A stretch of 64,000 bases of DNA from CAZYQW01 sp964649825 (lineage in GTDB: Bacteria; Planctomycetota; B15-G4; JADJEK01): NCBI GenBank assembly GCA_964649825.1, contig CAZYQW010000119.1, positions 1 to 64,000 of the forward strand, read 5' to 3'. The translations under genes were made by a program, and so were the position numbers. The notes beneath the pieces are model-generated. The model made no database searches. It was not told the origin of the DNA and saw nothing but the letters and a program-made list of their open reading frames with translations. Below, in pieces: positions 23,439 to 32,062 of this stretch; within the stretch, counting starts at the first letter, position 1, and every line of letters starts with the position of its first letter.

Positions 23439-25417
23439 GATGCGCCTCCCCCGATGATTTCCCCGAGCAACCCCTCGGTCTCCTTCTCGAGCGCCAGGAT
23501 ATCGGCGCGGATCTCCTCCAGCGTGCGCAGCGGCTGCGGCTTGTAGAAGTAGCGGGTGAAGCTGATCTCGTAGCCGGTCTTCACGCTCTCCGGCACGTAC
23601 CAGGCGTCGGGCGCGTGGGGCAGGACCTCTCTACGCAGGAACGCCTCGATGCCGCCGTCTTCGAGCAGCGGCACCTGCTCGGTGTCGCGCAGGTCGGGGT
23701 CGGGCTCGTACTCGACCACGGCGCGCTTGCCGCCGATGGTGGCCTCGAACAGGCCGCGGAGCGGATCGGCCGCGGTGCCCTTCTTGTGGATCTTCTTGAT
23801 GACCGGCGGGGCGTCGTCCGCGCGCGCGGCCGTCTCCTTGAGGGCCTTGATCTCCTTCGCGGCGTAGGCGCGCTCGCGGTCGACGCCCGCGAGGCGCAGC
23901 GGGCGCTCGACGGTGACCTTCGAATAGCCGAATGCCGCGTTCGGGAAGATCTTCGACTGCTCGGTCTCATCAAACGCGAGGAACGTGTCGCAGATCCGCC
24001 CGATGTCGTCGTCGGCAAGCTCGCAGTTCTTCTTCCCGAGGTTCTTGCGCAGGGGCTTGAACCACCGCGTCGCGTCGATGAGCTGCACGCGGCCCGCGCG
24101 ATGCTCCGGCTTGCGGTTCGTGAGCACCCAGACGTAGGTCGCGATGCCGGTGTTGTAGAACATGTTCAGCGGCAGGGCGACGATCGCCTCGAGCCAGTCG
24201 TTCTCGATGATCCAACGCCGGATGTTGCTCTCGCCCTGGCCCGCGTCGCCGGTGAAGAGGGAGCTGCCGTTGTGGACCTCCGCGATGCGACTGCCGAGCT
24301 TCGTGCCCTGCTTCCTCTTCGAGAGCATGTTGGCGAGGAAGAGCATCTGACCGTCGCTCGAGCGCGTGATCAGCGAGAACTCGGGGTCGCCGCCGTGCTC
24401 GGTCACGAACCGCGGGTCCTTCATCCCGCTCTTCCCGCCCATCCGTTCGAGGTCGCTCTTCCAGCTCTTCCCGTACGGCGGGTTCGAGAGCATGAAGTCG
24501 AACTCGCGTGACGGGAAGGCGTCGTTCGCGAGCGTCGAGTGCTCGGGACCGCCGACGATGTTGTCCGCCGCGTCGCCCTCGCCCTTCAGCAGGAGGTCGG
24601 CCTTGCAGATCGCGTAGGTCTCGGCGTTGATCTCCTGGCCAAAGAGATGGGTCGCGACCTCCTTCCCGTGGTCGTCGGCGAGCTGTTGGAGCGTCTCCTC
24701 CGCGACGGTGAGCATCCCGCCGGTCCCGCACGCCCCGTCGTAGAGCAGGTACGTGCCGGACTCGATCTCGTCGGCGATCGGCAGGAAGATGAGGCGGGCC
24801 ATCAGCTTCACGGCGTCGCGCGGCGTCCAGTGCTCGCCCGCCTCCTCGTTGTTCTCCTCGTTGAAGCGGCGCACGAGCTCCTCGAAGACCGTGCCCATGC
24901 CGTGGTTGTCGAGGCCGGGGTGCTTCGTCGAGCCGTCGACGTCGACGACGGGATTCGGGCTCAGGTTGACCTCGGGCGAGAGCAGCTTCTCGATCAAGGT
25001 GCCGAGCGCGTCCGCCTTGGAGAGGCGCGGGATCTGGTTGCGGAACTCGAAGTTCTCGAGGATGTCCTGGACGTTCGGCGAGAACCCGTCGAGGTACGCC
25101 TCGAAGTCGGCGCGGAGCTGCTGCTGGCTGGCTCGCGAGCGGAGGTCGCGCAGGGTGAACTTCGACGTGTTGTAGAACGCCTGGCCGGCGGCTTGACGGA
25201 GCGCCTGGTCCTGGTGGACGATCCCCGCCTTGTCGAGCGAAGCCTTCATCTGGAGGACCGCTTGCTTCGTCGGCTCGAGGACCGCGTCGAGGCGGCGCAG
25301 CACGGTCATCGGCAGGATGACGTCGCGGTACTTGCCGCGGACGTAGAGGTCGCGCAGGACATCGTCCGCGATGCCCCAGATGTACTTCGCGATCCAGCTC
25401 AGTTGTCCCTGTTCCAT
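23435..25417 (-). CDS. hsdM: Type I restriction-modification DNA methyltransferase, 660 aa
   Basis: HsdM is the N6-adenine methyltransferase subunit. The helical N-terminal domain (SWIAKYIWGIADDVLRDLYV) precedes the SAM-binding loop YDGACGTGGMLT (~residue 226) and the catalytic FMLSNPPYGKSW (~310), followed by a long C-terminal region. All key motifs are intact and the length is normal for the larger HsdM subfamily. It is the first gene of the minus-strand operon hsdM - DUF262 relic - RecG-like relic - hsdR. No hsdS is seen, so target recognition for methylation is unaccounted for. Confidence 0.95.
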   Translation of the reverse strand: MEQGQLSWIAKYIWGIADDVLRDLYVRGKYRDVILPMTVLRRLDAVLEPTKQAVLQMKASLDKAGIVHQDQALRQAAGQAFYNTSKFTLRDLRSRASQQQLRADFEAYLDGFSPNVQDILENFEFRNQIPRLSKADALGTLIEKLLSPEVNLSPNPVVDVDGSTKHPGLDNHGMGTVFEELVRRFNEENNEEAGEHWTPRDAVKLMARLIFLPIADEIESGTYLLYDGACGTGGMLTVAEETLQQLADDHGKEVATHLFGQEINAETYAICKADLLLKGEGDAADNIVGGPEHSTLANDAFPSREFDFMLSNPPYGKSWKSDLERMGGKSGMKDPRFVTEHGGDPEFSLITRSSDGQMLFLANMLSKRKQGTKLGSRIAEVHNGSSLFTGDAGQGESNIRRWIIENDWLEAIVALPLNMFYNTGIATYVWVLTNRKPEHRAGRVQLIDATRWFKPLRKNLGKKNCELADDDIGRICDTFLAFDETEQSKIFPNAAFGYSKVTVERPLRLAGVDRERAYAAKEIKALKETAARADDAPPVIKKIHKKGTAADPLRGLFEATIGGKRAVVEYEPDPDLRDTEQVPLLEDGGIEAFLRREVLPHAPDAWYVPESVKTGYEISFTRYFYKPQPLRTLEEIRADILALEKETEGLLGEIIGGGAS

Positions 25418-25794
25418 GTCTCTCCGTGGCGGGTCGTGAAGGCCGCGAAGCGGGCAGGTAGGCGGAGCCCTCCCACTTCGTCGCGTTCTTCCCGCCGAGT
25501 CGTTCCATCCGAGCGTCCACCCTTTACACTACCGAGGGGATCGCACTCAACTCCCGATCCCAATCGCTGCTTCCGGGGCGTGCGGCGCCCGGCGTGCCGG
25601 CTCTCCGTTCTGGGGCTTTGGGGGGCGTCGTGCCATCTGGCGCCCACTCGGGAGGGCGACAACGAACGAACCACCGCTCTCCGGTGCGACGAGATGCGAT
25701 GCAGAAGCGGTTGGTAGCGAGGAGCCCGCCGCCGATGAATCGGCGATCGGCGCACGTCCGTGCGGCGCGTTGCGCGATCCTGCGAGCGGGGGAG
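25418..25794. other. Non-coding gap between hsdM and the tRNA gene
   Basis: No convincing gene. On the minus strand a short frame beginning MERLGGKNATKWEG runs toward the hsdM start and may be a leader or a relic. This is the boundary between the island and the chromosomal backbone. I found no copy of the tRNA 3' end within the island by eye. Confidence 0.4.
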
Positions 25795-25871
25795 TGGTGG
25801 GCGATGAAGGACTTGAACCTTCGACCCCCAGCTTGTCGAGCTGGTGCTCTAGCCAACTGAGCTAATCGCCC
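25795..25871 (-). tRNA. tRNA-Val (anticodon GAC), CCA encoded
   Basis: The 77-nt cloverleaf on the minus strand has acceptor GGGCGAT/ATCGCCC, D-arm GCTC/GAGC, anticodon stem CCAGC/GCTGG with loop TCGACAA, TPsiC arm GAAGG/CCTTC with loop TTCAAGT, discriminator A and an encoded CCA. Anticodon GAC reads valine codons. Position 33, normally U, is C here. The 3' end faces the island, a typical orientation for an integration target. Confidence 0.93.
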
Positions 25872-25886
25872 ACGAAGAAGCAGGAC

Positions 25887-25914
25887 TTTTAAGGCTGGAC
25901 CGCGGCCGGCGCAA
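25887..25914 (-). promoter_or_regulatory. Promoter of the tRNA-Val gene
   Basis: On the minus strand TTGCGC (25914-25909), a 16-nt spacer and TTAAAA (25892-25887) lie 15 nt before the mature 5' end of the tRNA. Spacing and match suit a sigma-70-type promoter. Confidence 0.5.
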
Positions 25915-26081
25915 GGAGGAAACCCGTGACGAAGGGGCGCGGGCGGGGAGAGGGGTGGGAGGATGACGTCTGAACTCTGGAGCAAGCCCGAGCGGTTGGT
26001 TAAGGTAGCTGCTTTGCACAAACGCGTGGAGTGGCGGCGGGGCCCAGCCGACCGCCATCCTTACATTCAGGGAATCACGGC

Positions 26082-27191
26082 ATGATCGTCGGCGTCGCGA
26101 GAGAGATCAAACAGTTCGAGAACCGGGTCGCGGTCGTCCGCGGCGGCGTGAACGCGCTCGTGGGCGACGGCCATGAGGTTCTCGTCGAGAAGGGGGCGGG
26201 CGCCGGCGTCGGCATCTCCGACGCGGCGTACGCGGAAGAGGGCGCGCGGGTCGTCGACCGGGCCGAGCTGTTCGCCAAGGCGAACTTGATCATGAAGGTC
26301 AAGGAGCCGCTCCCCGAGGAGTACGCGCTCATCACCGAACGGCACACGGTGTTCACGTACTTCCACTTCGCGGCCTCGCGCGAGCTGACCGACGCGATGA
26401 TGGCCTCCGGCGCGATCTGCATGGCGTACGAGACGATCGAGAGGAACGGAACCCTCCCGCTGCTGACCCCGATGAGCGAGGTGGCGGGGAAGATGGCCGC
26501 GCAGGAGGGCGCGAAGTACCTCGAGAAGCCGCAGGGCGGGCTCGGCATCCTCCTCGGCGGAGTCGCCGGGGTGGAGCCGGCGACGGTCGTCATCCTCGGC
26601 GGCGGGATCGTCGGAGTCAGCGCGGCGCGGGTCGCGGCGGGGATGGGCGCGCGCGTGGTGATCCTCGACATCAACGTCGACCGCCTGCGATACCTCGAGG
26701 ACGTGATGCCCAAGAACGTCATGCTCCTCGTGTCGGACCCGGTCTCGATCCGCCGGTGGGCGGCGGAGGCGGACCTCCTGATCGGCGCCGTCTACCTGAC
26801 CGGCAAGCGCGCGCCGACCCTCGTGTCGCGCGAACTCGTCGGGAAGATGAAGAAGGGCGCGGTGATCGTCGACGTCGCGATCGACCAGGGCGGCTGCATC
26901 GAGACCTGCCGGCCGACGACGCACGGCGATCCGACGTACGAGGTCGACGGCGTGCTGCATTACTGCGTGGCGAACATGCCGGGCGCGGTGCCGAAGACGT
27001 CGACGTACGCGCTCACCAACGTGACGCTGCCGTACGCGCGGGTGCTGGCGCGCAACGGCGCAAAGGCCGCGATGGAGAAGGACCCGAGCCTGCTCGGGGC
27101 GGCGAACGTGGTGCGCGGCAAGATCACGCATTCCGGAGTGGCGGAGAGCTTCGGCCTCGACCTCCACGATCCGCTCGCGGCCTTGTCGTAG
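26082..27191 (+). CDS. ald: Alanine dehydrogenase, 369 aa
   Basis: Catalyses the NAD-dependent interconversion of L-alanine and pyruvate plus ammonia. The N-terminal catalytic part (MIVGVAREIKQFENRVAV, LIMKVKEP with the substrate lysine, YFHFAASRELTDAMM with the catalytic histidine) and the nucleotide-binding fold (VVILGGGIVGVSAARVAAGM) are complete. Length matches the family. ATG 26082, not the upstream in-frame ATG 26031, is the family-typical start. It is the first backbone gene right of the tRNA and is transcribed away from the island. The following regulator gene starts 8 nt after its stop, so the two may be cotranscribed. Confidence 0.96.
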   Translation: MIVGVAREIKQFENRVAVVRGGVNALVGDGHEVLVEKGAGAGVGISDAAYAEEGARVVDRAELFAKANLIMKVKEPLPEEYALITERHTVFTYFHFAASRELTDAMMASGAICMAYETIERNGTLPLLTPMSEVAGKMAAQEGAKYLEKPQGGLGILLGGVAGVEPATVVILGGGIVGVSAARVAAGMGARVVILDINVDRLRYLEDVMPKNVMLLVSDPVSIRRWAAEADLLIGAVYLTGKRAPTLVSRELVGKMKKGAVIVDVAIDQGGCIETCRPTTHGDPTYEVDGVLHYCVANMPGAVPKTSTYALTNVTLPYARVLARNGAKAAMEKDPSLLGAANVVRGKITHSGVAESFGLDLHDPLAALS

Positions 27192-27199
27192 TCGAACGG

Positions 27200-27814
27200 A
27201 TGACCGGACGGGGACGATCCTCGTGGCCTCCGGGGCCGGATCAGCAGGTGTTCACCACGGGCGAGGTCGCGAGGCTTTGCAACGTGAACATCCGCACCGT
27301 CATTCGTTGGATCGACGCCGGCCAGCTCAAGGGCTATCGGATTCCGGCGTCACGCGATCGCCGGGTGACGCGCGAGAAGCTGGTCGAGTTCATGCGGGCG
27401 TACGAGCTTCCGCTCGGCGCGCTCGAGGGGACGGCGGTCCTTCCGAAGCGCGTCCTCATCGTCGACGACGATCCCGATGTCCTCGACCTCCTGGACGACT
27501 TCTTTCGTCAACAGGACGGATTCGTCGTCGAGACCGCGACGAACGCCTACGAGGCGGGCGCGCAGACGATCGCGTTCAAGCCGGACCTCCTGTTGATCGA
27601 CTACGACCTCGGCGACGCGACGGGCGTCGACGTGGCGCGCACCGTGCGGAAACGGCCCGAGCTGCGCGACATGAAGATCGTCTGCATGTCCGGGATCGTC
27701 CGCGGGTCGAAGGTCGCGGAAGTGCTGTCCGAAGGGATCGACGACTTCATCGAGAAGCCGCTCGACCTGAAGGATCTCCTCGCGCGCGTGACGAAGCTCC
27801 TGGGTGCGCGGTGA
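27200..27814 (+). CDS. HTH-receiver fusion response regulator, 204 aa
   Basis: Residues ~15-65 form a MerR/excisionase-type HTH (FTTGEVARLCNVNIRTVIRW, LKGYRIPASRDRRVTREKL). Residues ~80-200 are a CheY-like receiver (RVLIVDDDPDVLDLLDDFF, LLLIDYDLGDATG with the phospho-acceptor Asp, a Ser at the usual Thr/Ser switch position, and the conserved Lys in DFIEKPLDL). The order is the reverse of common response regulators, where the receiver comes first. No sensor kinase is adjacent. It could regulate ald or the uppP gene that overlaps its end. The start ATG 27200 immediately follows ald. Confidence 0.88.
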   Translation: MTGRGRSSWPPGPDQQVFTTGEVARLCNVNIRTVIRWIDAGQLKGYRIPASRDRRVTREKLVEFMRAYELPLGALEGTAVLPKRVLIVDDDPDVLDLLDDFFRQQDGFVVETATNAYEAGAQTIAFKPDLLLIDYDLGDATGVDVARTVRKRPELRDMKIVCMSGIVRGSKVAEVLSEGIDDFIEKPLDLKDLLARVTKLLGAR

Positions 27815-28643
27815 GCGGGAGGGGCGAGAGATTCTCGAGCTGAAGATCATCCTCCTCGGGATCCTGCAGGGACTGACCGAGTTCTTCCCCGTCTCCTCGA
27901 GCGGACACCTCGGGCTGGGCGAACTCCTGCTCGGGGTGCACCTCGACGACGACTCCGGCGCGACCCTCGAGATCGCGCTTCACTTCGGAACCCTGTTCGC
28001 GGTGCTCGTCTTCCTGCGCCGGGACCTGATGCGGGTGATCCTCCCGATCGTGAGCCGCGGCGCGGACGCGGCCGAGCGGACGCGGGCGTGGCGGGTCGTG
28101 CTGCTCATCGGAACCGCGTCGCTCCCGGCCGCGGTCGTTGGACTCCTGTTCGAGGAACGGATCGAGGCGCTGTTCGCCGCGCCCTGGATCATCGGGGGCG
28201 GCTTCCTCGTGACCGGCGTCGTCCTCGTGCTCTCGCGGCGCCTTGTCGCCGGCACGCGCTCCGCGCACGAGGCGAGCCTCGGCGACGCGATCCTGATCGG
28301 CTGCGCGCAAGTGATCGCCATGGTCCCCGGGATCTCGCGATCGGGAAGCACGATCGTCGCGGCGATGGGCCTCGGCCTTCGTCCCGACGAGGCGGGCAGA
28401 TTCTCCTTCCTCATGGCGATTCCCGTGATTGGAGGGGCGACCTTGCTGAAGGCGCGCGATATTCTCGGGGCGTCGGCCGATGAGCGCCTCGCGTTGCTGC
28501 TCGGGGTGATCGCCGCGTTCCTGTCGGGGCTCGTCGCCCTGCGCTACCTGACGTTGATGCTCAGGCGGGGCAGCTTGTTCGCCTTCGCCTATTACGTGAT
28601 CCCGCTCGCCCTCGTCACGTTCTACGTGGCCGGACGAGCCTGA
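27804..28643 (+). CDS. uppP: Undecaprenyl-diphosphatase (BacA/UppP), ~275-279 aa
   Basis: Membrane enzyme that dephosphorylates undecaprenyl pyrophosphate to recycle the lipid carrier for peptidoglycan and polysaccharide synthesis. Signatures: GILQGLTEFFPVSSSGHLGL near the N-terminus, and MVPGISRSGSTIVAAMGLGL with the phosphatase-type loop, plus several membrane segments. The start is uncertain. GTG 27804 overlaps the preceding gene by 11 nt; a non-standard start around 27831-27840 would agree better with family N-termini. Downstream sugar-nucleotide genes suggest an envelope-polysaccharide context. Confidence 0.92.
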   Translation: MRGEREGREILELKIILLGILQGLTEFFPVSSSGHLGLGELLLGVHLDDDSGATLEIALHFGTLFAVLVFLRRDLMRVILPIVSRGADAAERTRAWRVVLLIGTASLPAAVVGLLFEERIEALFAAPWIIGGGFLVTGVVLVLSRRLVAGTRSAHEASLGDAILIGCAQVIAMVPGISRSGSTIVAAMGLGLRPDEAGRFSFLMAIPVIGGATLLKARDILGASADERLALLLGVIAAFLSGLVALRYLTLMLRRGSLFAFAYYVIPLALVTFYVAGRA

Positions 28644-28662
28644 CGAGGACGAGCTGCCAGAC

Positions 28663-29634
28663 ATGAAGACTGCCGTGGTGACCGGAGTGACGGGGCAGGA
28701 CGGCTCCTATCTCGCTGAGTTCCTCCTGGACAAGGGGTATCGCGTGGTGGGCGTCGTGCGCCGGTCGTCGACCGAGACGTTCGAGCGCATCGAGCACCTC
28801 CGCGATCGAATGGAGCTGAAGGAGGCGGATCTCCTCGACATGTCCTCCCTGGTGCGCGTGCTGGAGGAGGCCGGCCCGCACGAGCTCTACAACCTCGCCG
28901 CGCAGTCGTTCGTCCCGACCTCGTTCCAGCAGCCGGTCCTGACCGCCGAGTTCACCGCGGTCGGCGTCGCGCGCGTCCTGGAGGCGATCCGTCAGGTCGA
29001 TCCGCGGATCCGCTTCTATCAGGCGTCGTCGAGCGAGATGTTCGGCAAGGTGCGCGAGACGCCGCAGAGCGAGATGACGGCGTTCTACCCGCGCAGCCCC
29101 TACGGCGTGGCCAAAGTGTACGGGCACTTCATCACGGTGAACTACCGCGAGTCGTACGGCATCCACGCGTCGTCGGGCATTCTGTTCAACCACGAGTCGC
29201 CACGCCGCGGCCTGACGTTCGTCACGCGCAAGATCACGGACGCCGTGGCGCGCATCAAGGCGGGCAAGCTCGACAAGCTCCGCCTCGGCAACATCGAGGC
29301 GCGCCGCGACTGGGGGTTCGCCGGCGACTACGTGCGCGCGATGTGGATGATGCTCCAGAGGGAGCACGGCGACGACTTCGTCATCGGCACCGGCGAAATG
29401 CACACGGTGAAGGAGTTCTGCGAGAAGGCGTTCGGGCGCGTCGGGCTCGAGTACCAGGACTACGTCGAGGTCGACACGCGCTTCCTCCGCCCGGCCGAGG
29501 TCGATCAGCTCCTCGCCGATCCGAGCAAGGCCAAGACCGAGCTCGGTTGGGAGCCCGAAGTCGACTTCGCCGGACTGGTGCACATGATGGTGGACGAGGA
29601 TCTGAAGCGCCACGGGATCGCGCCGGGCGGCTGA
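28663..29634 (+). CDS. gmd: GDP-mannose 4,6-dehydratase, 323 aa
   Basis: Converts GDP-D-mannose to GDP-4-keto-6-deoxy-D-mannose, the first step to GDP-rhamnose or GDP-fucose. The extended SDR fold starts MKTAVVTGVTGQDGSYLAEF (NADP loop). The active-site region has YQASSSEMFGKVRETPQ and FYPRSPYGVAKVYGHF with YxxxK, then a substrate region NHESPRRGLTFVTRKI. Length is normal. It starts 20 nt after uppP and ends 5 nt before the reductase gene, so the three are likely one transcript. A separate phosphomannomutase gene at 39072 could supply the mannose-1-phosphate. Confidence 0.95.
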   Translation: MKTAVVTGVTGQDGSYLAEFLLDKGYRVVGVVRRSSTETFERIEHLRDRMELKEADLLDMSSLVRVLEEAGPHELYNLAAQSFVPTSFQQPVLTAEFTAVGVARVLEAIRQVDPRIRFYQASSSEMFGKVRETPQSEMTAFYPRSPYGVAKVYGHFITVNYRESYGIHASSGILFNHESPRRGLTFVTRKITDAVARIKAGKLDKLRLGNIEARRDWGFAGDYVRAMWMMLQREHGDDFVIGTGEMHTVKEFCEKAFGRVGLEYQDYVEVDTRFLRPAEVDQLLADPSKAKTELGWEPEVDFAGLVHMMVDEDLKRHGIAPGG

Positions 29635-29639
29635 GCCGA

Positions 29640-30587
29640 ATGAAGATCCTCGTCACCGGAGCGAGCGGTTTCGTCGGGCAGCACGCGGTGCGAACCCTGC
29701 TCGGCGCCCGCCACGACGTGGTCGGCGCGACCGAGGACGGGCGGGGGCCGCAAGAGATCGAGACGCGCCGCCTGGACGTTCGTGACGAGCACGTCGTCGT
29801 CCGGACGCTCGAGCAGGTCGGCCCGGACGCGGTCCTTCATCTCGCGGCGATCGCGTTCGTCCCGGACGCCCAGAAGAACCCGCGGTTCGCGTTCGACATC
29901 AACGCGGTCGGGACGTTGAACCTCCTCCACGCGGCGCGTGTCGTCACCCCCGACGCGCGCGTCGTCGTGATCTCCAGCGCGGAGGTCTACGGCCCGGTCG
30001 CCGATCCGGAGGAGATGCCGCTCGTCGAGGATCGCGTGCTGCGGCCGGCCACGCACTACGGCGCGGGCAAGGCTGCGGCCGAGCACGTGGCGCGCGTCTT
30101 CGCGCTCGAAGGGCAGGACGTCGTCGTCCTGCGGCCGTTCAACCACATCGGACCCGGGCAGCGGGACGACTTCGTCGTTCCGTCGTTCGCGCGGCAGGTG
30201 GCGCGGCTCGAGGCGGGCGACGGAGACGGAGTGCTCCGGCACGGCAACCTGGACGCGGTGCGGGACTTCCTCGACGTGCGGGACGTCGTCGCGGCGTACG
30301 AGCGAGCGCTGACCGCGGCGCGCGGAGTGCTGGAGCCGGGCCGTCCCTACAACCTCTGCTCCGGGCGGGGCGTGAAGATCGCAGAGATCGTGTCGCACCT
30401 CGTCGGCCGGTCGCGGCGGCCGATCGAGACCGAGGTCGATCCCGCCCGGCTGCGCAAGATCGACGTGCCCGTCTACGTCGGGTCGGCCGACCGCCTTCGC
30501 GCGGCGATTGGGTTCGAGCCGGCGTTCACGCTCGAGCGGACGCTGGACGACGTTCTCGACGAGGCGCGGCGGGCGATCGCCGGGTGA
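29640..30587 (+). CDS. rmd: GDP-6-deoxy-D-mannose reductase (NAD-dependent epimerase family), 315 aa
   Basis: An extended SDR: MKILVTGASGFVGQHAVRTL, then VISSAEVYGPV and HYGAGKAAAEHVARVF with the YxxxK pair, and PFNHIGPGQ followed by VRDFLDVRDVVAAY. The NHIGPGQ and DFLDVRD patterns are typical of GDP-4-keto-6-deoxymannose reductases that make GDP-D-rhamnose. Position directly after gmd supports this over a generic epimerase. It ends just before the convergent amidase gene. GDP-L-fucose synthase is the alternative, less likely from the motifs. Confidence 0.86.
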   Translation: MKILVTGASGFVGQHAVRTLLGARHDVVGATEDGRGPQEIETRRLDVRDEHVVVRTLEQVGPDAVLHLAAIAFVPDAQKNPRFAFDINAVGTLNLLHAARVVTPDARVVVISSAEVYGPVADPEEMPLVEDRVLRPATHYGAGKAAAEHVARVFALEGQDVVVLRPFNHIGPGQRDDFVVPSFARQVARLEAGDGDGVLRHGNLDAVRDFLDVRDVVAAYERALTAARGVLEPGRPYNLCSGRGVKIAEIVSHLVGRSRRPIETEVDPARLRKIDVPVYVGSADRLRAAIGFEPAFTLERTLDDVLDEARRAIAG

Positions 30588-30610
30588 TCCCCGGCCGGGC
30601 TGGCTCCGAT

Positions 30611-31834
30611 TCAGCCTCGGTGCGCAACCGGACCGCGGCGAAACCCGTCGAGCAGCCGCGTCACGTACGGTCCGGGGCACGCGGTGCCGCCGTGGTCATG
30701 GGCGGCGCGGATCTCGTGGTGCGTGTAGAAGCCGTTCGGCGGGATTCCGAAGTGCTGCTTCAGACGCCCGAGCAACGTCATCAGGCTCTCCGTCTGCCGG
30801 AGTCCGGGGGCTCGCTGGCTGAAGTCGCCGAGCAGGCAGACGCCGACGTTGCCACGGTTGAGGTCCGCGTTCCCGGCGTGCGCGCCTTGGTAGTCGAGCT
30901 TGCGGCCCTCCCAGATGCGGCCTGCGGGGTCGATCAGGAAGTGGTAGCCGATGTCCGCCCAGCCGTTGCCGTTTTGATGACCGCTCTGGATCGCGCGGAT
31001 GTGCGAGGCCGAGGCGCCTTCGCCGTCGGCGTCGAAGGCAATCGCGCTGTGGTGCACGGTGACGCGTTGGATTCGCGTCATCGGGTCGCGGTTCGTGCGG
31101 ATGGGGCTCGCGTTCCAGCGCGAGCGCGACACGACCGTCACCCCGAGGTCGATCGGGCGTGGGCCCGGGTCCAGCGGCATGGGCGTGACGGGCGCCGCGG
31201 CGGGCAGAGGCGGCGGAAAGCGGGCGTCGAGGTCGCGGAACTCCGGGCGATTCCTGTCCTCGATCTGGGCCAGGAAGCGATCGGCGTTCGATCGGCCGCG
31301 GTGTCGCGCGGCCAGGTAGCGGCGGTAGCGAAGCAGGTCGGCATGGATGCCGCCGCGCGGATCGAGCTGGCCCGCGTGACGGTAGCGCGCATCGGCTCGG
31401 TCGGCGTCTCGTTCGGCGAGGTCGGCGTCGCCGAGCACGGTCTCGATGCGGCTCTCGACGGCATGGCGCTGGGCGAGATCGAGCGTGGCGAGCCCGCGCA
31501 CGACGGTGAGGGCGCGCGCGGCCCCGGCCCGTCCCGCCGCGAGCTCTCCGAGCTCGACCAGGCAGTCGGCTCGATCGACGAGCGCGCGGACGCGGTCTCG
31601 GTCGTCCGCCGCCCCGAACGCGATGAATCGGTCGTACTCGGCCACGGCCCCGCGCAGGTCGCCTCGCGCGCGGGCCGACTCGGCCGCGAAGATGCCGTCG
31701 CTCGAGCCCTCGGTCGCGTGGCAACCGAACTGGACGCCGGCCGCGAGGCCGGTGAGCAGAAGGAACGGCCCGAGGCGTGGACCGCGGCGGACGGCTCCGC
31801 GCGGGAACTCGCTCGTCGTCGAAGGTTGGATCAC
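30611..31834 (-). CDS. Exported N-acetylmuramoyl-L-alanine amidase (PGRP/Amidase_2 type) with helical N-terminal region
   Basis: The C-terminal ~150 residues carry the zinc amidase fold: RVTVHHSAIAFD, WADIGYHFLIDPAGRIWEGR, GAHAGNADLNRGNVGVCLLG and GTACPGPY with the expected zinc ligands. It cleaves the bond between muramic acid and the stem peptide. GTG 31834, preceded by AAAGGG, gives an N-terminus with LLLTGLAAGVQFGC, a lipoprotein-like signal whose Cys would be acylated. The middle (~200 residues) is helical with TPR-like spacing (AVAEYDRFIAFGAADDRDR). A longer reading exists upstream but lacks signal character. It is convergent with rmd. Confidence 0.86.
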   Translation of the reverse strand: MIQPSTTSEFPRGAVRRGPRLGPFLLLTGLAAGVQFGCHATEGSSDGIFAAESARARGDLRGAVAEYDRFIAFGAADDRDRVRALVDRADCLVELGELAAGRAGAARALTVVRGLATLDLAQRHAVESRIETVLGDADLAERDADRADARYRHAGQLDPRGGIHADLLRYRRYLAARHRGRSNADRFLAQIEDRNRPEFRDLDARFPPPLPAAAPVTPMPLDPGPRPIDLGVTVVSRSRWNASPIRTNRDPMTRIQRVTVHHSAIAFDADGEGASASHIRAIQSGHQNGNGWADIGYHFLIDPAGRIWEGRKLDYQGAHAGNADLNRGNVGVCLLGDFSQRAPGLRQTESLMTLLGRLKQHFGIPPNGFYTHHEIRAAHDHGGTACPGPYVTRLLDGFRRGPVAHRG

Positions 31835-32062
31835 GGCGCGCCCTTTCTCGCACACCGGTCTCGGCGGAGCGGATTGTAAGGACGTCCGCGCATCAATACG
31901 TTCCTGTTTCGGGCGCGCTTCTCCGTTCCTGGCCGAAGCGACGGCGACCACCGGGTCGAGATCCATCTATCGGGGACGGCCACTGGGGCCACCGGATTCG
32001 GCTCAAGATCGATCGCCGTTCGCACCGACGACAGGAACGAGTGCTGGCCCGACGAGTTCCCA

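Noticed and set aside
25795..25871. tRNA-derived attL/attR pair
   Set aside because: No second copy of the tRNA 3' end was found by eye within the window, so only the tRNA-side boundary can be suggested.
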